DNA of 64,000 nt, from positions 13,725,951 through 13,789,950 of the forward strand of contig CM039120.1 in assembly GCA_022036555.1 (NCBI GenBank), read 5' to 3'. Numbering within the stretch: position 1 is the stretch's first letter; every line of letters starts with the position of its first letter. A model generated the notes under the pieces. The model was not told the DNA's origin, ran no database searches, and saw only the letters and a list, made by a program, of their open reading frames with translations. Both the position numbers and the translations under genes were made by a program. Of this stretch, positions 55,630-64,000 are shown in pieces. This DNA is from Microstegium vimineum (lineage: Eukaryota > Streptophyta > Magnoliopsida > Poales > Poaceae).

Positions 55630-55888
55630 CTCCCCCCATCCCAAATTATAAGGTATTCCAAGAATCGTGGAGAGTGAAAGCATCTTAAGTTTGATCAAAC
55701 TCATATGATAATATAATAACATTTATGATGTCAATTAAGTATCATTAGATTTATCATCAATTATATTTTCATAATATACATTTTTTATATCATAAATCTT
55801 TATATTTTTTTTGTAATTTTGGTCAAACTTGAAATGCTTTTGACTCTCCAAGATTCCTGGAATGTCTTATAATTTGGGATAGAGGGAG
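55630..55888. repeat. Stowaway MITE (259 bp)
   Basis: TA precedes it (55628-55629). The ends CTCCCCCCATCCCAAATTATAAGG and CTTATAATTTGGGATAGAGGGAG are inverted partners and show the Stowaway consensus. The right duplicate reads TG instead of TA. Confidence 0.85.
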
Positions 55889-56280
55889 TGTCTGCCAATA
55901 CACTGGAGTGCCACTTTTAAAAGAAAAGGCTTTGTTCACATTTTTCTTCTGAATTGCCCTCAGTCATTCTCTCACACCTTTTTCAGTTTATCCTGTCAGA
56001 TTGGAGAGATGAATATTTCAGTAATTAATATTGTAATTTGTAAGCATAGAAGCCGAATTATATGTCGTTGATGTTCACTTTTACTGATATGGCTTTTCCT
56101 TGCTGTCAACATGCAATCGTAGTTGATTGATGTTTGGTCGAGTAATAGTAGTCTAATGACATTCATTCTGTATGGCCAAAGTTGCATTGGATGTTTTCTG
56201 TTGAAGATGTTAGTATGTTACAAATCTAGTAGCATTTCCATGGACCTACAATGTACTTCCTGCAATAAAAAATATAAACC

Positions 56281-56440
56281 CATCTAGATTTGTCTTAAAG
56301 TTTTACTTTTGTAATTTTATTTTTAGTAGCAATATGAATAAGCATGTATTTCTTAAATAAAAGAGGATATAGTAATGTCAATCTTGTTTTGTCAAACTTA
56401 GATATTGATGGATGAAAAACTGTAAGACAAACCTAGATCG
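56281..56440. repeat. Short inverted-repeat element (about 160 bp)
   Basis: CATCTAGATTTGTCTTAAAGTTTT (56281-56304) pairs with AAAACTGTAAGACAAACCTAGATCG (56416-56440), a 24-bp imperfect inverted repeat with an AT-rich loop. The form is MITE-like; the superfamily is not identified and no clear duplicate was seen. Confidence 0.5.
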
Positions 56441-58280
56441 ACTTGCATTTATGACGTATAATTATATTGTTTGTTACTTTCAATTCTGTATTCTTATCAT
56501 TGCTTGTATATTTCTGTTTGTTATTAAAACTTGTTCATATCTTTTTTTGAAAGATATCACCGTTTTTTAATCACCTTTTCTGTGGCATAATTTGTTCATC
56601 TGGTCATGAGGTGGATTAATGCTGCGTATGTTGTTACTTCTTGATTTCACTACGAAAGATAAGACATGAGGTAGAATTCTGTCTTCCATTGGTTTTGCTT
56701 GCTTCTGTGCAAGTTTGTGGAGTAGGTGTTCTGAAACCAAGGAAAAGGACGATGTAGACTTGACATTCCACTGATAGCTGATTTAAAATAACAATTATAT
56801 GTTTTCATTAACTGTTTTTGTCACATCATGTTGTTTTATGGCTGTCTGTTTTATTTCAAGTAATTAATTATTCTACTTAGCTGCATGCTTGTTCACATAT
56901 TCAGTATACTTAACTTATCTCCTTCAGTTCTTGTTTTATGCATTTGTATGTAATACTACTGTTGGAGGCAAAGATAATGCAAATTCAATCTTTACTTTAG
57001 CCTTGACTGCAACCATGCTTTTGATTATGCTCCAATAATTTGAGGTGCCTTTTTTATCATCTGCTCCGACTAAGCTAGACTGCCACTTCTAAAATATATG
57101 TAAATAGTTAATTTGGCATCTCACTTCTAGCAAAGATGATACTTACAGGTAGTTCCATGTTATAATTATTATAATAATATACCTGTTTCAGTTTCTTTTA
57201 TATCTTGCAAGCTGGGTTAATCAATGCTTGTTCTGAAATCACTTAACCAAAAAGTTTATGTATGAGATATTTTATTTCGTATTTCCCTTGGAAATTAATG
57301 TTTTTACAATGTTTGTCCAATGGATATAAATCAAGATGTTGGCATTTTTCTATGAGGTCAAGGTTATGACTACAGTATTACCTTGTTACCTTGTTTTCAT
57401 TTTGTAGTATGTACCTTCATAGTCTGAAAATGCATTTGGTTCAATAATTCTACCCTCTGTTTCTAAATGTAAGTTTTTTTCGCCTTCGCAAATTTTCTCC
57501 AAATATCGGTTGTTTTAGAATTTCGATGCTTGTTATGCCTTTTTCTTTCTTGTTCCTGCTTAATAATTCCTACCAATGGCATAAATTATTGAGTTATCAT
57601 CTGTGATACATAATAAGTGAAGATACTAGGTCATTTAATCTACTTTGTTACTTTATCTTTGTGCATGACCTACTTTTGGAATTAGAGAGAGTAGTGTTTG
57701 CAAGATTTGGCTGAGATAGAAAAGAGTGAATATAATAATTTGGTGATCCAAGCCATCCCCAAATGTTTGGTTGATCTTATTATCTTCTAGAAAAGATATG
57801 CATCAACTTGCATATATACTTTGAACTACTTATGGCCAATTAGTGACCATATACTAATTAAATTATTGAGGGTGGGTATTGATATGTAATCACACTGGGT
57901 ATTGTCTTTTTATTACATGCTTGTATGTCACCCTTTGTGTCTATTGCATTGCCATATGGAGAAAAATGCTGAGAGAAGTATATTACAAAATTAAAACATC
58001 ATGCAGTTAGTTTGCCAAAAGGATATCTGATTTGTTTGTAATTTGGTTCAGTGCCAAGTGCCAAATTGAGGTCCATTGAATAAGTTCTGTCTGTCATCTA
58101 TATAAGGCAGTCATGGTGTTGACATTATTTATTATCATGGACCAAACCTCACTCAGAAAATGATGTCTACACATTTTTTTTCTCTCACCATTTAAAATCC
58201 ACCTAGCTTTTTTATGTGGCCAAATCATCTACAATGTAGTATGTAGAAACAAAGTTTGTTCACATGGGGTTTTCAATATA
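56441..58280. other. Intergenic, AT-rich, no gene seen
   Basis: Only short frames in AT-rich sequence. CTCTGTTTCTAAATGTAAGTTTTT at 57457 resembles one end of a Stowaway element, but no partner end was found. The stretch 55889-56280 is likewise empty. Confidence 0.5.
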
Positions 58281-58509
58281 CTCCCTCTGGTCTCAAATAC
58301 TTGATGCTTTAACCAAAATCTGATCAATTTTTTAAAACTTTGACCATCAATAATAATAAAATAACATTTATTTTGGAAACAATACATCATACACATAGAT
58401 TTACTAGATATTAAAATTGTATTCTTATAAAAAAAATAGTATCTAAGTTACAATTACAACTCGTGGACCACTAAAAGTCAGTGGTATCAAGTATTAAGAC
58501 CGGAGAGAG
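58281..58509. repeat. Stowaway-like MITE (229 bp)
   Basis: TA on both sides (58279-58280, 58510-58511). The ends CTCCCTCTGGTCTCAAATACTTGAT and ATCAAGTATTAAGACCGGAGAGAG are inverted with few mismatches. Confidence 0.85.
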
Positions 58510-59779
58510 TAAGTCAGCCTCTTATCTTTTTGCCCCGTTAAAATGTGTGCAAAAAATTGGTACTCTGTATTATCACATTGATTTGGCTAGTATGAATTTC
58601 TGAACACACTTTAGAGCTTGTTGTAGCTAACATAGAGTCATTTATGGGTTATGGCATATCTTTCCATCTTTCTCTAAGCTTGGGCATATTAAGATTCACT
58701 TTATTGTTCTAGCCACAAAAATTGGTACAACTCAGGTGTGTTGTATCACTCTGTACTTGCCTCGACTTTATAAAGTTTACTGGTAGTTTTGTCATTTAAG
58801 TGTTATTTACTTGTGATATGTTCACGATTGTGTAATATTGGAAAGGGAAGGTTCAGTTTCTGTATGTTTAGCATGACCAAATATAAAACGAAAAATTATG
58901 AACTGATTGAAGTATGGAATGTTGGAAACTACTAATCGAACTCAGCGCTAAGTGCATGTGCTACATTGATAGGAAAGAACTGCAGTCATGAGTAACCAAA
59001 TTGTGATCTCAAGAATGTTGTGATTGCCCAATTTTACTCATGTAGTAAATTTCACATCTAACAGTTCTAGTGATCTAGTGGTTGGTCTTTGTTGCATTCA
59101 GGAAAGAAACATCGCTGTATAAATTTTGTCATCCTTTAATTGAGCATGATTCGAAGATAGTCTCATATTTGTATGATAAACAGCCAGTAAAGTGTAATAC
59201 CAAGTTCTCATGTGTTAATGAGACACTTTTATTTCAGTTGAGCTCCTAACAGATACCAGTTACGACGTGAGCCATCCTCAGAGAGATGAGGATCGTATTT
59301 ACTCAGCATCCATTTTTGGTGCAAGTGCCCGATTTGGGCTATGCTGATCATTTGCTTCATGATGATTAATGAAGAAAAAGAACCTGGACTTGTTCCCTTT
59401 TAAAAGGCCAGAACAATTGATTTACCAAATGTCCTGTTATATATCCGTTCAGATATGCAACTTTCATTTAAAATGGAGAATTCTACAGCTGAGTTAAACT
59501 CCTTCAATACGCACTAGCATTACAAGCAAAACTTCTATTAAAAAACACAGCGGCATCTTTTTTTATTTGCGAACAAAACACCACCACATCTTGGTCATTG
59601 ATGAGACAACAAAGCTAAAAGAATATGAATCAATTGTCCCTCTCTCTAAGTTACACAGATAATACACGTGGTGCTAAGATCATTTGAATGTATTCTTATG
59701 TTACGAGCATTAGTTCCTAATTTCTATCACTTGTAATTCTTATTGTTAATTTTCCAATTTTCAAGGTTGCTGAAGAGGC
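58510..59779. other. Intergenic, AT-rich, no gene seen
   Basis: No coding frame, RNA gene or clear repeat was found. Confidence 0.5.
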
Positions 59780-59935
59780 TAAACATAGCTCAACTGGTTG
59801 GGTAAGAGCCTAAGAGGTATGGTCAAGGTCATGCATCCAACCATACATATTCGAGTCTTATCTAATCTAACCTGAATTTCGGTGTCTATTCTTCTTATCT
59901 TAGTGAAAAACCGTTTTGATCCTCCTATAGGTTTT
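59780..59935 (+). repeat. tRNA-derived SINE-like sequence
   Basis: TAGCTCAACTGGTTGGGTAAGAGC (from 59786) resembles a tRNA D-arm / A box and TTCGAGTCT (59850-59858) a B box, in the order and spacing of plant SINEs; a T-rich segment follows. There is no cloverleaf, so it is not a tRNA gene. The right limit and duplicates are unclear. Confidence 0.4.
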
Positions 59936-61311
59936 GCCATTTTTTTAACTCGCGCTAGCACAGATGGAATCTGGCTGTTGACCAATAAGGCAATAAAGCA
60001 GTACTGCCCATTCAGGCATCTTGCAACTACAGAGTTTGCCAGTTTCGTAGGCTTCTTCCCACAGCTGTGCGTGGTTGCATGCATGCCAGTGTGTAGACAT
60101 GTCTACTAGAGAAATGCACGGACAGAATTTTCTCCTGCTGTGACGTGGGACCATCCTACCTGCCCTGGCTCCATCTAATGCTACAAAAGAACGATGGTGG
60201 TTTCATGAGATTGGTTGCTTGTCTAATGTAGAAAAATGTGGCAAATGCCAATCTGAATTTTCTGGAAAATGAACGGTGGGCACTGGTCTTCCCTAGAGGT
60301 GCTTGCCTGTCTCTTTTCTTCTCCTCTTTTCAATCTTTTTTTTCCTGGACGGAACTTCTGTAAAATCACTAGTTTAAAGTCTCCATATCCCTGAAAAAAA
60401 AAACAAATAGAACTGGATGGAGGTATTTGTTTTTCATTTGAAATTTCTAGTAGTTGTCCCAGGAATTCACCATTTATAATAATGTCCTTTTCCGGTTCTG
60501 AGGATAGAAGCACAACCTGATAACTATGAGACATAATATCTTCCTTTTGCGGACTCAGGGAGAGGTGAGCATACTATCACACTTGTGTTAGTAAACTGCA
60601 CATAATTAAGCGCATTAACACCCTAGCAGATTGTTTGTCAGGTCTATAAAGCCTATGCTACCTACAAGATCTATCCATGCAGTCAACCACGCAGCAGAGA
60701 AGCCGGTACAACCTTGAGATCTCTGTGAATTTTCAAACAATACACACATGAAAATAGGGACAAGAATCCAAAATTCTTTGCAAAATAATAACACAAGTTG
60801 CATGATTGGATTGCCAAAAACCAAGGGTAGCACAAGTGCATAAGAAACAGATAATAATAACAATATATATTAGGTAGACAACTTGCACAAGTGTGTCTTG
60901 TCTCTTCCCACCCTGCCTTTATTTAACAGAGCATGGTTGTCTTACCAGCCAGCCTACTCATCGAGCATGACAGTGTAGCTTGCCAATCAGAACACTCTGG
61001 ATTGCATACTCATATTGTTTCTTGTTGTACCATTTGATAGAAAATAGTCTCCTAAGTCCTGATGTTATGTATTTGTAGTGCAGTATTTGGAATATAGGCA
61101 TGGACGGAGGAAATGCTGAAAATGAAACTTTAGCTGCTGTCTTTGTTATGATGAGAACCAGCAGTGAACCTGCTGTCCATAAAAAGCTTGACATACACTG
61201 TACTGTGTGAATGTTTTGAAGATAATTATTGGGCGTGATGAAGTGCTCTGCTTGATATGTCAACATCATAGTTACTGTTTTCTCCCTTTGTTTCCTTCCT
61301 GTTTCCTTAGT
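59936..61311. other. Intergenic region upstream of the 5-phosphatase gene
   Basis: Frames of 70-170 codons exist on the minus strand but carry no motif. No mobile element was recognised. Confidence 0.45.
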
Positions 61312-61318
61312 TATATAA
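61312..61318 (+). promoter_or_regulatory. Possible TATA box of the 5-phosphatase gene
   Basis: TATATAA about 100 bp before the chosen start codon. Confidence 0.35.
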
Positions 61319-61418
61319 CATGCAGCACTTTGCCATGTTTGGTTATTACATGGTCGTGCATGAATGCTCCTGCATGCTACTATTAAACAGGTGGGCGATC
61401 TCTCGTCTATACTACAAC

Positions 61419-63706
61419 ATGGGAGAGAACAGAAAGGTGAGACCAGTGATGAGCAGACATGCATGCACCTGTAGGTTGTAGCTACTCGTTTCTCTTGTGT
61501 CTGTTAGCAAAGTTGAAACAGATAACATATATATGCTGTTCTTGTTCTAGATCACCCGGTCAAGGCTAGTGGCAAGCAAGCTGCTGCTGCACCGCCAGCA
61601 CCTACATGGCCATGGATCTGTCTCTGAGGTTTCGAGCTTAGTGGATGAAACCTTGGGGAAGAGGCCCTTGAATGGGCAGAAGGATACACTTGTATACAGG
61701 TAGAGCTTGCACTACTTTGCATTTCAGTATTCGAGTGTGTTCCTACTTCGTAGCATTTCATTCTGATCTTTATTTCTTCTGGGCGTATGAAGTGTGTTTG
61801 CTAGTACCTGGAATGTCGGTGGCATCACACCATCTGATGACTTGGATTTGGAGGATTGGTTGGATACAAGAGCTAACACCTATGACATCTATGTTCTAGG
61901 GTAACCTATTCAGATCAACCTGTTATCATATTTCTTAAAAAAACAACCTGTTAAGTGACCCTGGTTTTGTTCCTGCTGATTATGTTTCGCTCTAATGATG
62001 TTTTAGGTTCCAGGAGATAGTACCACTAAATGCGAGAAATGTTCTTGGTCCTAGGAAGAGCTGTGTATCTGCAAAATGGAACTCGCTAATCGAGGAGGCC
62101 CTCAACAGAAAGGAAAGAAAAGAAGGGGCAAAGTTGAACCAAGGGTCTACAAATAGCAGTGCAAAGGAAGGCTGTATGCAGGGAGAAGGCTTCAGATGCA
62201 TCAGGAGCAAGCAGATGGTTGGCATCTTTACGTCAGTATGGGTGAGAAGCAACCTTAGGCCACTCATTCATCATCTGGATGTGTCATGCATTGGTTCGGG
62301 TATCATGGGCTGCCTAGGGAACAAGGTAAGCATAAGATGCATACAGTTATATGATCCATATATACAAATAATATGACCATGCACATGGATGCGTGGATTG
62401 CAGGGTTCTGTTTCGATCCGATTTGTGTTGCATGAGACGAGCTTTTGCTTCGTTTGTTGTCACCTGGCTTCAGGTGGCAAACAAGGTGACGTGCTGCTGA
62501 GGAATTTGGATGTTGCGGACATACTTACAAGGACATGGTTCCCTGCTCTTGCAACTCAGGAATTACCAGAGAAGATCCTTGATCATGAGTAGGTGTACAT
62601 TGGCTCAGCTCAACCTCAGCCTCATATTTGTTTCCGTTTTCTCTTTTTGGCCAGCAGGTCAACATACCAGCTTTCAATATTTCTACAATAAGTCAATAAC
62701 AGTGCTTAAGCATCTTCTAGAATATGGATTCTACTAGTGATCTCTAAACTTATGATTTGGATCTTATTTTTCCTCTAGGTTATGCTCTTTGTTTTTTAGC
62801 TTGATGTGACGTTTAAATTTTACTAGATGCGCTTGTCTCCTCTGTAAATGAAAACAAAGGGAGTATCCCATCTGAGAATAAGAACCTGGTAACAAGGTAC
62901 CGAAATGGCATCGGGCATAATTGCATACACACCCTGTGCATCAAGTCTGTGTGGACGATTTATCCAAACATTTTGTTGATGGTACTGCTGTGTTTTATTT
63001 CTCATTTGTGCAGTCAAGTAGTTTTGTTCGGTGATTTAAACTATAGGATATCCTTGGAAGAGGCTGAGACGAGGTCACTGGTGACAACCAAGAACTGGGC
63101 CATCTTATTGGAAAACGATGAGGTTTTTTCTTCACAACGAGATATCTTCAACTTGGCATCTTAATCTATTTTCTGAATGTTTAATATTAACATTGCAGTC
63201 TCTCTCTCGTGACACGATTGCAGCTATTGTTCGAGTTCTCAAGGGGGCGGCATTTTGAGGGATGGCAGGAAGGCTTGATCACGTTCTCCCCCACCTACAA
63301 GTACCAACCCAACTCCGATCAGTACTACTGGTGCTTCGAAAGTGCGCGGAGCGAGAAGAAGCGTGCTCCGGCATGGTCAGCTCTACACACCTTTCTTTTC
63401 CGAGAGGATCTTTTTTGGGGAAAAAAAAAAGCTTTTTCGAGAACGAGCAAAACAGAACAAGCAAAGCCATATACACTGAATCCTGCAAATGGGCATGAGT
63501 TTGTGGAGTGGTGAATGTGACCTCAGAGACCGATCGAGGTTCTTACCTTTATTTTGTGCAGGTGCGATCGTATTCTGTGGCGAGGCAAGGGACTGAAGCA
63601 AGTCCAATACGAGACGTGCAGCTACAGGTTATCGGACCACCGGCCGGTGAGAGCAGTTTTCCACGCTGAATGCGATGTATTATCAGAGGGGATGGTGGAG
63701 AAGTAA
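61419..63706 (+). CDS. Type I inositol polyphosphate 5-phosphatase, 394 aa
   Basis: Exons: 61419-61436, 61551-61699, 61793-61900, 62007-62325, 62404-62588, 63014-63122, 63224-63375 and 63562-63706 (TAA); all introns are GT-AG and phases agree (1185 bp). It would remove the 5-phosphate from inositol phosphates or phosphoinositides, ending Ca2+/lipid signals in the cytosol or at membranes. Family motifs in order: STWNVGG (60-66), GFQEIVPLNA (92-101; Glu95 is the Mg ligand), CCHLASG (216-222), FGDLNYRI (265-272), RAPAWCDRIL (343-352) and SDHRPV (371-376). It is shorter than many plant members (often 450-650 aa), with a short basic N-terminus and no WD40 region. The first coding exon is only 18 bp, so the start is the least certain part; the rest is clear. 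Substrate preference is unknown. Confidence 0.92.
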
Positions 63707-64000
63707 AGAGCCAGACTGCTGCGCACAGAGCTCAGCAAGTGAAGCAATTGATGGTCTATGTAGAGACGCCATGCCTTGTTCACCCGGAGAGTGATGGCAT
63801 GGAAGCGTGATGCGATTGTCAAATCGAGCGCAAGATTGGACCAAGCGAGTAACCAAGAAGAAATTTCTTATGAGGTTATTTTTCCTCGAGAGGATCAGAA
63901 TTTTATGAACGCTGATTGGGTTGGGTTGTGTGCATCTAGATGATGTACACGGGGTAGAGTACCAGGATCGGAGAAGAGGTGTAGGTTTTTGGCATATTCC
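63707..64000 (+). other. 3' region of the 5-phosphatase gene
   Basis: Untranslated or downstream sequence to the window edge. No further gene was seen. Confidence 0.5.

Noticed and set aside
57452..57490. Stowaway-type end CTCTGTTTCTAAATGTAAG
   Set aside because: No inverted partner or TA duplicate could be found within several hundred bases.
59780..59870. tRNA gene
   Set aside because: A- and B-box-like words are present but arms do not pair into a cloverleaf; a SINE-like origin fits better.

Overview
The window is nuclear DNA from a grass (Poaceae, probably panicoid; the species cannot be told). The evidence is split genes with GT-AG introns, Stowaway- and Tourist-like MITEs, a CACTA transposon, Sirevirus-type Ty1/copia elements, Tat-type Ty3/gypsy elements and very large solo LTRs. 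About 46 kb on the left is nested, decayed retroelement sequence. The right 18 kb is gene space.

Left part. Bases 1-5488 hold a minus-strand Tat-lineage Ty3/gypsy element. Its 5' LTR is at 4101-5488 and its 3' LTR lies off the window. Gag is fused to the end of the reverse transcriptase by an internal deletion, and an antisense intron-containing ORF sits beyond the integrase. From 5717 to about 43830 runs one minus-strand Sirevirus (here called C), split into three blocks. Its 3' LTR is 5717-7308. Its env-like gene is split by a solo LTR (LTR A, 8730-23476, duplication GTGGA). LTR A was itself hit by a non-autonomous CACTA element (8852-16109, duplication TCA) and by a second, related solo LTR in the opposite direction (LTR B, 19769-23393, duplication TTCTC). 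The pol gene of Sirevirus C is split by a complete plus-strand Sirevirus (B, 27021-38622, two LTRs, duplication ACTTC with one change). Sirevirus C loses its gag N-terminus and 5' LTR near 43.8 kb, where a minus-strand Ty3/gypsy gag fragment begins.

Right part. After a stretch of small repeats (45.85-47.8 kb) there is a candidate seven-exon minus-strand gene of unknown function (47799-49317, GC-rich leader to about 50050). It is head to head with a plus-strand alpha/beta hydrolase gene of the monoacylglycerol lipase / caffeoylshikimate esterase type (51673-55391, 7 exons, 412 aa). The shared upstream region carries two MITEs and a 581-bp retroposon with an 18-bp duplication. A 6-kb AT-rich interval with MITEs follows, then a plus-strand type I inositol polyphosphate 5-phosphatase gene (61419-63706, 8 exons, 394 aa). 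Both recognised host genes look intact, with catalytic residues in place. They act in lipid/phenylpropanoid ester hydrolysis and in phosphoinositide signalling, and nothing here links them functionally. No retroelement ORF in the window is intact.

All exon boundaries and element ends were read by eye. Functional assignments come from recognising family motifs, not from a search.
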